Shown here one piece after another: positions 1-10,827 of a DNA stretch of 64,000 nt (its first letter is position 1; every line of letters begins with the position of its first letter). The translations under genes and the position numbers were made by a program. The stretch spans positions 310,001 through 374,000 of the forward strand of contig WTXD01000008.1 in the NCBI GenBank assembly GCA_022496205.1, in the 5' to 3' direction. Source of the DNA: Gloeopeniophorella convolvens (Eukaryota; Basidiomycota; Agaricomycetes; Russulales). The notes under the pieces are model-generated. The model was not told the DNA's origin. It ran no database searches and saw only the letters and a program-made list of their open reading frames with translations.

Positions 1-596
1 AACAAGGTGCACAGTGGTGGACGTCCTCGTACAGGCTTGGAAGCGAGCCAGAGCGCGTATCGATGCAGGAAGCAGCATCGGCTCGACTCGCGGTGCGCGG
101 ACGGAAGCTGTCCAACCCCAAATTCTGTCACCGAATGCTTCCCCGGTAGATACAACTTCGTCTATTCCATGAGATTCGCGTATTGTTCGACCGGGGGTGG
201 TGCATAGGATTTGCGGTCGCGTTGGACACGCGGCGGTCTCGCGGGGGCATTGGCGGTGCTTCGGCAAGGTGGGATGGTCCGTGGGAAGCGCAGCCTCAGA
301 GCGGGAACATGGTCCTCGTGGCAACGCGGTGCGGAATCTGGATGCAGGAACATCACCCCGTGTAATTACCTGCATGATGGCTGCACGGCGCGCCGTTGTA
401 TTTGGTTCTAGCACACCCTACACATTCAAGATACATATCAATACAGACATCTCCGTACTTCTAGTCATCAGGATAGATTGACCACCAACACTCCGGCGTT
501 GCTGGGATCCAGCGCATATCTCATGCTGCGTCTGTCAATTCACAATTAGCTGGATGACAGCGAATCTGGTCTCGTGAGCGTTCACGTACTGGCCCA

Positions 597-1080
597 TGCA
601 CTGCGTGCAAAGCAGACTTATCCGACAGGAAGAAGGCTTGAATAAGTGAAATATATGTTTAACTTATTCCTGCCTTTATTTGTCCGGAAAAGTGACGATC
701 AGAAGGTTAATGACCCTCTAAGCATTCTTTAAGGGAAAGAAGCCTCCTAATAAAGTTAACCTTCTCTCACGACTTCCCTATGTAAGCATAGTTGGAGATA
801 AAGTCAAACAATCATTTGTATTCCTCGTGTTTCCCCACCCAGAATGAGCATTCTTACCAAATTCCTGGGAAATTTCCTACTAGATGTCTATGGCTCGGGA
901 ATCCGGGGGAAAGCTTTAACTTTAGGTACAGACTTTACCCCTTACCAAGAAGCTTGTAGAGAATATTAACTTTACTAATACTCGTTTCTCAAGCTCAAAT
1001 AGTCAACAATAAGTTAAACAAATATTTAGGTTTTTTAAGCCTTCCCAAGGGAGAATAAGTCTGCCATGCACGCAGTGCCA
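597..1080. mobile_element. MITE-like foldback element, 484 bp
   Basis: This segment is absent from the otherwise matching copy B, where bases 6061-6080 run straight through the site, so the empty site is known. The ends are inverted repeats: CACTGCGTGCA near 599-609 is mirrored at 1068-1078, and looser similarity continues inward for about 75 bp, including a shared TTTAACTTATT block. The element is AT-rich in a GC-rich neighbourhood and has no ORF of note. A target duplication is not cleanly resolved; CCA on both sides fits if two extra bases are allowed at the left end. It is a non-autonomous DNA transposon by structure; superfamily unknown. Confidence 0.85.
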
Positions 1081-1576
1081 AGAACTCTTCCAGAGCCGGC
1101 CGAATCTTAGCACCGCCGGCGTCCGAGTGCAGTCCTTTCCCTGCGCCATAGTCAACCTCCGCCGGGGAAGAGACAAGCGGAGGAGCATACCAACGATGAA
1201 TCGGATCGTCGACTCTTTCCGCGCCACCGCGGACTGGAGCTCTCGGCTTGAGAACTGGACAGCTTCGGGCACTGTAAGGCCGTGGAGGTCGTATTCTCCC
1301 TCCTTGAGACCCTAGGAGAGGATGAGCCTGCATCCGCCACCGCCGCCCAGCCAAGCCGCACAACACACACCTTGTTCTTCTCTGCCACGCGAAATAGAAA
1401 GCATCAATGCGAGCCCAAGAAATCACACAGCCGCCGCCACACCCCTTCGAATATAGCCTTGGCCGCCTTCTGGTTCAGGATCTCCATCGCGTTCCTGTGC
1501 GCCTGCGCCTCGCTGTCGAACCTCTTCGCCAAGTCGTAGTTCTTCGCCTCGCGTGCGATCCGCGCCTGCGACCGCG
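1081..1576 (-). pseudogene. Smr-domain gene copy, truncated and MITE-split
   Basis: The minus strand repeats the gene at 6009-6921: the end of the DUF1771 helical segment, the 11-nt microexon (1371-1381), and the Smr exons with DLHGLTVPEAVQF and GKGLHSDAGG motifs. Three lesions are visible. The N-terminal membrane segment and most of exon 1 are missing beyond 1576. The first donor site reads GGGGTG instead of GGTGCG, which would shift the frame into the microexon. The last exon runs into the MITE and would stop at 995 with a foreign tail. It is probably non-functional and decayed recently. Confidence 0.85.
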
Positions 1577-1980
1577 GGAGCGAGCTGGGTGTGATGGAGA
1601 TACAAGCAAATATTGAGGGGGATAAATAGTGGCTTTGGCGAGTCTTTACATGTCGAGGAGTCAGGCCCACGAGGTAAGGCGTTTCCCCAGAGCCGGTGAC
1701 CTGTACGCGCAGACCACGTGATGGGTAACTTGCACGTGGTGTGGGTGTGGCTCTCGTGTTTCGCCCAACCGTCCGCACGCCTTTATCCTACCCTCCGCCA
1801 ATGACCGGTCCCTTGCGCTCACTCTTGGGGCCACAGCCCGGGCAGCTTGACTATACACAGCCTCAACGCGTCCTGCGTCATTTCGCCCACGCACCGCGTC
1901 AAATGTACCAGTCTACCCCACCGAAGACGCCTCGTCTAGCCCGAAACGTATTGTAATCGAAACACGCCCGGGTGGCATTT
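1577..1980. other. Intergenic, breakpoint region
   Basis: About 400 bp between the end of the duplicated block and the first recognisable GTPase codon. I see short frames on both strands but none with a family signature or plausible splice structure. It may contain remnants of both neighbours. Confidence 0.4.
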
Positions 1981-2878
1981 TCAATCGTTTTCGGAGCAAA
2001 TGCTGGTGTTATCGGAATATCGAAGGAGCATCTCGCTGTCGCTCTTGCCCTGAACGTGCCAATAGTCGTATACGTGACCAAGGCAAGTACCACTCTTTTC
2101 CGAGTGTCTCGTCCGTCGTGACAGTGGACGTGCAGGTGGATATGACGCCCCCGAATAAGCTCGAGGAGACCTTGTTGCAGGTGGACAGGATCCTCCACAG
2201 CCGCGGTTGCCGGTCAGTGCCTTGTTCGATGTCCCGCCCTCACTCACGCATTTCGGCTCCAGCAAGACCCCGGTATTCGTCAAGTCGATCGAGGCGGCCA
2301 TTGAGGTTTCTCAGGTCTACGCAAAGGAGAAGTAAGATCCCGTCTTCGCGCTCCCACCCCGACCTCACGTGACGTTCACAGGATCTGTCCAGTTTTCCAG
2401 GTTTCCAATGTCACCGGTGCTGGCCACGACTTTGTATGCTGCCTTCATCCTCCAATGCATGCGCTCGACCCGCCTGACTCGGCGCGCTAGGTGCGCACCT
2501 TCTTGAACCTCCTGCCCGCCAGCGAAGGCGACGCCGAGCACTTCGATCCGACGCAGCCGAACTACCAGGCGATGCTGCACTGCGGGGTAAGCATGCCCAC
2601 CTGTGTCCTTCTCGGCCGTTGCTCATGCGCGCGTACCTGCAGGCGGTCCGGCAGACCGTGCGCATCGTGTCGATCGACCACCCGCAGAACCTGCTGCGCA
2701 CGGGAGACCGCGCCACGGTCGAATTCGAGTTCATAGCGCACCCAGAGTTCGTCAAGGCCGGCATGAAGCTGCTCTTCCGCGAGGGCAAGACCAAGGTACG
2801 CGCCGCGCACTGGCCTCTGCGGATCGTGCGTTTTGACGGGTCATGCAGGGCCTCGGCGTCATCACCAAGCTTTTATAA
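1981..2878 (+). pseudogene. GTPBP1/GTPBP2-type GTPase fragment
   Basis: Exons 1981-2082, 2136-2212, 2263-2331, 2382-2433, 2491-2586, 2643-2795 and 2849-2878 join in one open frame to a stop at 2876-2878. The frame holds GANAGVIG, a G4-like TKVD, PVFQVSNVTG, YQAMLHCG, RTGDRATV and LFREGKTK, the order seen in the C-terminal half of GTPBP1/2 translational GTPases. The P-loop and switch exons are absent upstream. In the fifth exon FLNLLPASEGD passes directly to PNYQAMLHCG, so the second, beta-barrel domain expected between them is missing. The first intron has a GC donor. All splice phases still fit, so it may be transcribed, but it cannot be a working GTPase. Called a truncated copy of a gene that lies elsewhere. 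Confidence 0.72.
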
Positions 2879-3540
2879 GCCCAACGACAAGTTAGCTGAT
2901 CATCCAGGTTTCCGTGTTGTTGTACAATAGACTGTGGACACTGCGTCTCAGTGTCGCATATTTTCTCCGAGCTCCGTCTACGGCCTCTTTCTTTATGGTT
3001 TACTTGTTTGTCCGTCGTTACTGAGGACGCTCTGTCCCCTTTGTGTTCCTTGTCCCGCTTGTTTTGTTGTTGTACAGTAATTGCTCGTGTTCATCATTCT
3101 GTGTAGTATTCAATATACAAAGTCGGGGTCTACGCTTCTCGCCAATCAGCGCATGGCTGCTGCCAAACCGCGAACCGCGCTGCGCGCTTGCCACCCGACA
3201 CAAAATCTGACGTTGGAGGACCAAAGAAAAACAGCAAGAAAGAAGGGATGGCACGTTGGCTGCAATGTCATGATCAGCGCGAGTGCCGATGGGACAGTTG
3301 GTGCTGAAACGCTCACTTTGCAAAACGTCGTTAGATACAGTATCAAAGCAAGTATCGGATCACCAAATCATACACAGGAGTCTCGTCTCAAGCGGAGGAT
3401 AACTGAAAGGGTGTATGCATGTCAGAATTATGGCAGAATCTGGGACAACGTGATTCTCATACCAACACAATGTGATACATGGCAGACAACAACCGAGAGG
3501 GCGACTTTTGATTATGCCAAAAGTGCCGTCAGCGTGAAGC
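2879..3540. other. Intergenic, convergent 3' region
   Basis: About 660 bp between the GTPase fragment and the stop codon of the minus-strand Smr gene. A 160-codon plus frame crosses it into the Smr gene, but it has no family features, so I treat it as non-coding 3' sequence. Confidence 0.4.
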
Positions 3541-5116
3541 CTACGCGGCCAATTCAACGATGACGACGCCCTGGTTCTTCGAATCCAGCGTGTGCTTGAG
3601 TCCCTTCCTGAGAGCAACCAGTCCACGGTCCCGCAGTCAGCAGTGCAAAGGTTTGAAAAGGTGAACACGTACTTTGTACAGAAGTCTTGCAGGGCTGGCC
3701 GGATCTTCGCACCTCCTGTAGAATGCCTCCCTTGACCTATATAACAGGTTCGAAATTGGTTAGTGCGGACACACTCATGCAGTCAGGGTACACACCAGTG
3801 ATAAAGCGGAATGTGTTATCGGGGCGGGGTGCCACAGATTTCGACTCCAGCGCAAGCTTTACTTGAGACATGGCCTCGGAGACATATAACCCGTGGAGAT
3901 CAATCACACCCTGCTTCCGACCCTAGGGCATTGTTTTTAGTGTGGCTGTGGAAGCATAGAGACGCGGGCTACAAACCTTATTGTTCTCTTTGAAGGCCAT
4001 CTCCGCTGCCTTTGCATCAAGGGCCCTCATAGCTTCTCGGTGAGTAAAGACTGCGTCGCTGTATTTCCATGCAGCACGGTGGTCTCTCCTCTGACGCGCA
4101 GTCTTGACCAAACTCTGTGCTTCTTCCATTTTGAGGCGCTCGTTTCGAGCTTGATCCCTCAAAGCAGTAGCAGTAAGCGTGCCGGCTTCAGCTTCGCGAA
4201 CAACCCTCTCAAGTGCCGGAACGTCCTCATCTTCGTCCGAGTCTGACTCGGGCTCAGATAAGACCGTAGTGGCAGGTCGCGGCGCAGCTAGGATCGGCCA
4301 ATCATCATCAGCTCTTGCGGATATTTCCAGAGCGTCAAATAATGAGTAGTTTGCAGCGCGGTTCGGCGGCCTAGGTTCGACATGGGAAACGCCAGCAGGC
4401 AAAGGGTACTGATGGGGAACGGGAGGCGGCGGAGGTAGGTTTGTGTTCCAAGCGCGCAGAGGAGCCGGTTCGGATACACGTTCAAGGCGACCAAAAGTGG
4501 AGTAATTCGTTTTTGGCTGTGGTGGCGCCGGGGCTCGCACCTCATGCCCAGACAAGGCCGCACGAGCGAGTGGCGGGGCAGTTTGGGCCGGCTGGATACG
4601 GTCGGCTGTGCGCAGAGGGGCTTGTTGGGCATGACGGACTGGGGGCGCCTGAGTAGAGGAGACACTGGTAACCCTGGGCTCATATGTGGTACGAGGGATT
4701 TCCGAGGTCGACGAAGGGTGCTGGTAGGGGGCGGGAGCCCGCTTGGGAGGAGCCTGTGGCGGGTGGTATTCCCTCAAAAGGGGAGTGGTTGAGTTGGACC
4801 AATGAACTTGGCCGCAAGCACAAGTTGTCGTAGATTGAGGTCGCGTCGAACCTTGGGATTGAGTGCGAGGGTAGGTAGGCCACTGCTCATCGGAGGCTCT
4901 GGTCTGGGATGAGGTAGAAGGCGCGCTATATGTGGCGCGAGATGCGCCAGCGGAAGGGGTTGAAGAGCTCTGCCTGTTTCGACGATCCCTGGCCTGGGAC
5001 TCGGAGGGATCAGGCTTGGCATAGTCGGGCCCGCGGCCACCAGAGCCTCCAAAAAGGAGGCTGCCAAGGGCGATGGTGGCTACGACCAGACCGGTGGTAA
5101 GTGAAAAGAGTGGCAT
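3541..5116 (-). CDS. Membrane-anchored DUF1771-Smr domain protein
   Basis: Exons 3977-5116, 3796-3922, 3673-3736 and 3541-3607 (minus) encode 465 residues. Order: N-terminal hydrophobic anchor (about 5-24), a long Pro/Ser/Thr-rich linker with an acidic stretch, a DUF1771 helical segment (about 320-378), and a C-terminal Smr domain with DLHGL near 388-392. Smr domains of eukaryotes are often RNA or DNA nicking endonucleases acting on structured or stalled mRNA. The usual GKGLHS motif is QGRHST here, so activity is uncertain. The ATG at 5116 was chosen because the three codons before it are GTG-GTG-ATC. In this paralogue the ENNK residues are continuous with exon 1, whereas the neighbour at 6009-6921 puts them on an 11-nt microexon. 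It is part of a local Smr cluster. Confidence 0.85.
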
Positions 5117-6008
5117 GATCACCACCGGAGGGGCGGGAAGAGCCCAAGGAGCAGAAGGAGCCTAGAGGAGAGGAGGAACAGAGCGATCCTGGGGTGATTC
5201 ACATGTATGAAAGTATAAGTACTAGCAGGAGAGGGAGACGCCGCGAACCCCGTGCTGTGCCATCAGAGCATTCGAGGGAAGACCATAGCCTCAAAAGGGG
5301 CGTCTCTGACGCCAGAAACGGTGCGTGGCGTAAACAGCAACGTTTTTGCCTCACGACACCGCAGAGATTGCCAATAATCGGACAGCTCGGACCAGGAACA
5401 ATCCGGGCGTCCTGTACGGGCGTCCTAGGATGTGTACGTCCTAGTCCTCAAGCCTAGGACCCGGCCAGGGGTGTGCCGGGCTGCAGCGGCCAACAAGGTG
5501 CACAGTGGCGGACGTCCTCGTACAGGCTTGGAAGCGAGCCAGAGCGCGCATCGATGCAGGAAGCAGCATCGGCTCGACTCGCGGTGCGCGGATGGAAGCT
5601 GTCCAACCCCAATTCTGTCACCGAATGCTTCCCCCGGTAGATACAAGCTCGTCTATTCCATGAGATTCACGTATTGTTCTACCGGGGGTGGTGCGTAGGA
5701 TTTGCGGTCGCGTTGGACACGCGGCGGTCTCGCGGGGGTGGGATGGTCCGTGGGAAGTGCAGCCTCGGAGCGGGAATATGGTCCTCGAGGGCGACGCGCG
5801 GAATCCGGATGCAGGAAAATCACCGCATGTACTTACCACATTGACGGCTCCACGGCGCGCCTTGCATCGTTTTATTTAGTTCTGGCACACCCTACACATT
5901 CAAGATACATATAAATACAGACATCTCCGTACTTCTAGTCATCAGGACAGATTGACCACCAATACTCCGGCGTTGCTGGGATCCAGCGCGTATCTCATGC
6001 TGCGTCTG
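5117..6008. other. Upstream region of the long Smr gene and downstream repeat
   Basis: Bases 5117-5491 are the promoter side of the minus-strand gene at 3541-5116 and contain no gene I can support. Bases 5492-6008 are the non-coding left part of duplication copy B. The region around 5405-5460 is rich in short CCTAGG-type inverted repeats. Confidence 0.5.
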
Positions 6009-6563
6009 TCAATTCACAATCAGTTGGGTGACAGCGAATCTGGTCTCGTGAGTGTTCACGTACTGGCCCAAGAACTCTTCCAGAGCCGGCCGAATCTTAG
6101 CACCGCCGGCGTCCGAGTGCAGTCCTTTCCCTGCGCCATAGTCAACCTCCGCCGGGGAAGAGACAAGCGGAGGAGCATACCAACGATGAATCGGATCGTC
6201 GACTCTTTCCGCGCCACCGCGGACTGGAGCTCTCGGCTCGAGAACTGGACAGCTTCGGGCACTGTAAGGCCGTGGAGGTCGTATTCTCCCTCCTTGAGAC
6301 CCTAGGAGAGGATGAGCCTGCATCTGCCACCGCCGCCCAGCCAAGCCGCACAACACACACCTTGTTCTTCTCTGCCACCCGAAAGAGAAAGCATCAGTGC
6401 GAGCCCAAGCAGCTACATAGCTGCGGCGCACCTTCGTATATAGCCTTGGCCGCCTTCTGGTTCAGGATCTCCATCGCGCTCCTGTGCGCCTGTGCCTCGC
6501 TGTCGAACCTCTTCGCCAAGTCGTAGTTCTTCGCCTCGCGCGCGATCCGCGCCTGCGACCGCG
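5492..6563. repeat. Segmental duplication, copy B (empty site)
   Basis: Matches 1-596 plus 1081-1576. It lacks the 484-bp insertion and so supplies the ancestral empty site between 6070 and 6071. It contains the last three exons and part of the first exon of the intact 247-residue Smr gene. Confidence 0.93.
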
Positions 6564-6921
6564 CCTCCGCCATCAAGTCGCCCTCGCTCCGCGCCGCAGC
6601 GCGCCACCGCTCGCCCTCATTGATGTCCTCGTGGCCCTGCGACCTGAGCCTCGCGAGCTGGCCCGGCGCGGGTACGGGTATGCGGACCCGCAGATGGCCC
6701 GTCGTGCGGATATTCGTGACGTCGCCGAGGGGTGCTGCATGTCGTGAGCTGCGCGAACGCGCCGGGCTGTCTGCCGCGGTCTGTCGTGCGTAGCGTCGAC
6801 GGTCCCGGTCTCGGTCCGAGCTGCGCCCTTTGCTTTTCCTGTCTGAGCCCGAGTCGCCCAGCAAGCAGAGGATGACGACCGCGAGGAGGAAGAGGGTGAC
6901 GAGCACTTGTGCATCCGGCAT
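6009..6921 (-). CDS. Small membrane-anchored DUF1771-Smr protein
   Basis: Exons 6432-6921, 6361-6371, 6181-6301 and 6009-6130 (minus) encode 247 residues. The start at 6921 gives an N-terminal hydrophobic helix (about residues 5-22), then an Arg/Ser/Asp-rich linker, DUF1771 (about 105-165) and Smr with DLHGL at 175-179 and GKGLHS at 208-213. The second exon is only 11 nt (AGAAGAACAAG), flanked by 60- and 59-nt introns. Without it the frame breaks, and with it the protein reads through the family's conserved E-K-N-K linker. Predicted role: membrane-tethered nucleic-acid-binding or nicking protein, by homology to the Smr family; no substrate can be inferred. It has a recent broken copy at 1081-1576. 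Confidence 0.87.
6361..6371 (-). other. 11-nt coding microexon
   Basis: AGAAGAACAAG on the minus strand, preceded by GGTGGCAG and followed by GTGTGTG. It restores phase between exon 1 (ends one base into a codon) and exon 3 (starts at a codon). The same 11 bases are kept in the broken copy at 1371-1381. Confidence 0.85.
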
Positions 6922-7365
6922 GGTGGGGTGTGCGTTTCTGGGTTAGAGGGGGTACAACCACGTCCTGCAACCGGCCGACTATATGAGGTGCGGGGGCGGC
7001 TGCCTCGAGGCGTGCTGGCAAGACGTGATGAGGACCAAAAGCGCCGGCATGGCATACACGGGTAACAGTGAACTGTGATGAGACACAAGTGCCCCGTGCT
7101 GCATTACGCCTTGCGCCCTTGTGGCATTCGCGTGGGAACGAAGGCGCTCTGCGCTCGTCCCGCCAAGGGGTGCTACACCGCTAAAGATACATACATAGCG
7201 AAGAATGTTCTGGGACGAGGCGCATAAAAGTTTGGGGTATAAATGGCAATTTTACCCTGCGACGACGTAGTACTGGTTTGCGAAGAACGCACGGACAACG
7301 TAATAGCTACAATCCAATCCAATCCATGAGGAACTAGAGATACAACCACCTTTGATCCTGCCCCC
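6922..7365. other. Intergenic, Smr promoter and muskelin 3' side
   Basis: About 440 bp between the Smr start codon and the muskelin stop codon, both on the minus strand. It must hold the Smr promoter and the muskelin 3' end. No clear motif was identified. Confidence 0.4.
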
Positions 7366-10249
7366 CTAGTCGCGTGCTCCCTCCTCGTACCGATCGATCA
7401 TGTCCACCAGGTCCGCGACGGGCTCCTTCGCGTCCGGCGGGAAGAACTCCAGCAGGCGCTGGAACACCTCCGTCCGCGTCTGGTAGTTCTCGTGCGCAAC
7501 GGGGTCGGGCGTGCCCGCGTCGGGCGCCGGCGCGGACCGCCCGAGGAGGTGCGAGAGCAGGTCGCGCAGCACGTCGCCCTCCGCCGACGCGTGGTCCGCG
7601 ACCTCCGCGACCTCCGTCTGCAGGAAGCGCAGCGCCTGCACGGCCGGCGTCGTCGTGCACGCCTCGCGGAACCTGTGCACGTAACGTAGCAGTGAGCACC
7701 GGGTGCTGCGGAGCAGCGACGCGGGGACAGCCAGCGTACTGTTGACATCGGATCTGGAAGGTGCCCCGCCGCACAATCTCGTCACGCCACGGGCTGCACA
7801 CACCACCGCACGGTCAGCGGCCGCTTCGGAGATGCCAGAAAGGGCGCCCACCGTGACAGCGACATGCTCCAGAAGTCGTCCAGCCTGTGTTCTGTCAGCG
7901 CATCGTCCCCGTGCACGTTGTCCGCCAGAGTGCCGTTCTCGAGGATGCGGCCCGCGTTGCCGCCGTGAAGGTACGCGGTGCGCGTGCGCGAGTCGTACAC
8001 CACTTGGTGTGCGTAGCGCGCGGAGGGCGTGCCGTCGCGCTGCACTGGTGCCGTATCTGTGCGCGTCCAGGTTCCTGGCCGCTTCGAGTAGCGGTACACC
8101 CAGTGCTCCCCGTCGAGTCTTGGCACAGTGCTGGTTCCCGTGCGCCGCAGACCGCAAAATCTACGTTGCGTGGTTAGAAAGGACGCCAGGACACGCAGGG
8201 AAACATACACGTAGATCTCCTTCAAGTCGGGGTCGATGATGGCGCGCTGCGCGAACATCTTGTCTGGGCCTCCGACTGTCGTGAAGTTCGAGAAGAGCTC
8301 GGTGGTAGTGTTCGTGTCGAGGTCGTAAACGTGCATGTCGGAGAGGTAGTGGTCGCTGTCTTGCATACCACCGAATATGTACAGCGCGCGTTCATTTGGC
8401 TCCAGGACCATGGAGTGGCCTACGCGAGTCAGGACGGCTCGGCACGATCTGAGGTGGACGGCGTACCGAACCTGCGTGCAAGCGGGTGTGAGGTAGAAGC
8501 ACCTCCTTTGAGCCTGGCCAGGGTTGCTATGAGCCAATATTCACCATCAGGATAGAACACAGCTCACGATAGATGGCGCCACACCCTCGTCGCTACGTCA
8601 TAGCTGTAAAGCCCGGAAAGCTTGGTCACCTCAGAGAACCAGTCATTGATGCGGCCTCCACCGACATAGAGAACCTGGCGCTCCGAATCCATGACCAACT
8701 GATGATCAATGATCCATGGCGGACCGCCCGACGTCTGCAAGCACGACCATTTCAGTTTCCCAGAGCACCCCGCAGAGCCAGCACAACCAACCTCAGTGTT
8801 AGACGCGAGGAGCTCCCAGGTCCCCGCGTACTCGCCGCGCGTATGGTAGACGTAGAAGTCCGCCCGCTGCGCCGGCTCAGCGGAGCCCGAGCTCCGCGCG
8901 CGCACTGGGTCGTTCAGCTCGTCGTCGCTGACGCCCAGGCTGCCCAGCAAATAGATCCGACCCATCTTCGGATCGAACACCATGCGATGGCACGAGCGGC
9001 GCCCCGGCCACACCGCGCCCGGCGGCTGCGGCACTACGCGCCACGCGCCGTCCGCGACCGCATACATCCAGAAGTCGTCGAGGCTGCGCTCGCCGTCCCA
9101 CCCGCCGTAGAGGTAGATCTGCCCCGCGGCCTCGTCGATGCACATCGCGTGGCCCCCGCGCTGCCGCGGCGTGTCGCCGTCTGCGCTCGCGCCGCGCAGG
9201 CGCGCCCACGCGGCGTGCACGGGCGCGGTGCGCGCGAACGCGTCGAAGAGCCCCGCGTCTGCCGCGTGTTGCAGCACGCGCTCCGCCTCGGCCCAGTCGC
9301 CGTCCGCGACGAGGCTCTCGTAGAGCCGCGTGACGAGCGGGTGCTCGAGCTGCACGCCTGCGCCCGCGGTCAGCGCCTTGAAGGGCGCCATCAGGCGCCG
9401 CGAGCGCAGGTGCTTCAGGATGTGCCGAAGGGCCGTCGTCTCCATATGCTACGCGCGAGCGGGGTCAGTCGAGCGCGCGGGCGGCGGTGTGTGGACGTAC
9501 CGCTTCGTGCTGCTGCTTGACCTCCTGCACGTAGGCCGCGTCGGCGCAGCCAGAGATGGAGACGAACCAGACGGATATATGAAAGCTGTGGCTATACGCG
9601 CTGTAACGCCGCGGTGTGTTAGCTAGGCTAGCCTCGGCCGCCGTGTGGGGGCGGCGACGCACGAGACGGGCACTATTTTCAGGAATCGGCTCGGGAAGGC
9701 GACACCCGCGTTATTGGTGTGCCGCAGGTCGAACGTCTCCGGGACGGCGTCGTCCTTGAGGGTGGAGGACAGGACCTCGGTCATGCGCTCCCTCGTTGGG
9801 CCGATGTACACCTTGAACTCCTTCATGTTGCATGGATGCTCTGCGCGACGGTGTTCAGCGGAGCGAGAGCGAGAGGTGCATCGGTGCCTAGCTCACGCTT
9901 ATGATGCTACGAAAAGGAATCAGCAAGTGTGCCTGAGATATATACGGCAGAGCACTCACCTTTCCGAAAGTGATGCTATCTAGAGCACATGCAACACGCC
10001 CGTCAATAACGCCCCCTCGAGTCCATCCCAGGGCTCACCGATGACGCTGAGCGAGTCAAGCTGGAGGAGCAGCCACTGCTTCGTGTTCGGGTTTTCGTGC
10101 AGCCCGCTCCACCTGCTGTTCGGGTCGGTCGGCACGTCGACCATGATGTTCTCGGCGACATAGCGGTTGCTGTGCTCGGAGCAGCCGGCGACGGAATATG
10201 ATAGGCGTGTGGGCGCCGGGCGAGATGTGCCGTTAACCTTCGAGGACAT
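7366..10249 (-). CDS. MKLN1: Muskelin
   Basis: Ten exons (minus): 10039-10249, 9960-9979, 9663-9838, 9501-9600, 8792-9448, 8568-8734, 8209-8448, 7852-8118, 7740-7793 and 7366-7672. They encode 732 residues, close to animal muskelin. Order: discoidin/F5-8C-like domain (about 1-150, with SRWSG, SITFGK and FLKIVPV), LisH/CTLH helical region (about 170-240), kelch repeats (about 265-613; repeated GGxA/YLYGGWDG and DDFW motifs), and the muskelin C-terminus with FFPPDAK. In animals muskelin is the substrate-linked subunit of the CTLH/GID ubiquitin ligase; the same role is inferred here. Exon 2 is 20 nt. Intron 8735-8791 is 57 nt with no in-frame stop. ATG 10249 has a CACC context. Confidence 0.93.
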
Positions 10250-10827
10250 GGTGGTAGTCGCGCAATCAGCGCAGTGGGAAACGCAACGCGTGCATATGTT
10301 ATTTATGAATATACCAACAATGCGTCGGCCGGATGAATGCGTGAGGGCACGACCGGGTCTCTGGCGACGGCGGCCATCATCCCGTTGAGCGGCCCACCGC
10401 TCCCGACCCATTCCACTGGAGAGTCAAGACTGGGTTTAAATTCTGAGCCTAAGGCGCGAGCCCGCGCACAGGGCGGGGGTTAAGACAAGTTGCGATGAAA
10501 ACAGAAAGACACTAGTACGTATACAAAAGGAGGAGTTAGGTTAGATGCGACGGCAGGCACGAAAGACACGACACAGCCCGTTGTTGGGTGTTTCGACAGA
10601 ATATTGCTTCAACCGAGAGCCATACACGCACATGCTACAGGTCTGACGAGGAACACGCGACACAAAAAACAAAATAAGGAAAGGAAGCGAGCGAACGAGC
10701 AAAGGATAGGGATGGACTTTGACACAAAGGCTACGCGCCGGCGTAAGAGCGGAATAACAAGAGTGTCCTTATGTACAAGGAACGCGAGGACAAGCGATTG
10801 CGTGACGAGCGAGCGAGCGAGGGTAGA
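10250..10827. other. Intergenic, muskelin promoter and CCR4 3' region
   Basis: About 580 bp between two minus-strand genes. It is expected to contain the muskelin promoter and the CCR4 3' UTR. A purine-rich stretch (about 10650-10720) reads as CCR4 3' UTR. No gene seen. Confidence 0.4.

Larger units (their letters stand above)
1..1576. repeat. Segmental duplication, copy A (interrupted by a MITE)
   Basis: Bases 1-596 and 1081-1576 match 5492-6070 and 6071-6563 almost base for base, with scattered substitutions and a few small indels (for example about 22 bp near 257-279 that copy B lacks). Copy A starts at or before the window edge. The right-hand match stops abruptly near 1576, inside the first coding exon of the Smr gene. 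The block carries the 3' part of that gene plus about 0.5 kb downstream. Introns and non-coding flank are as similar as exons, so the duplication is recent. Confidence 0.93.

Noticed and set aside
3081..3563. 160-codon plus-strand ORF
   Set aside because: It overlaps the conserved end of the minus-strand Smr gene, and its sequence has no family features or codon bias of neighbours.
8573..9520. 315-codon plus-strand ORF
   Set aside because: It is the antisense shadow of the long GC-rich muskelin exon; the minus strand carries unmistakable kelch motifs.
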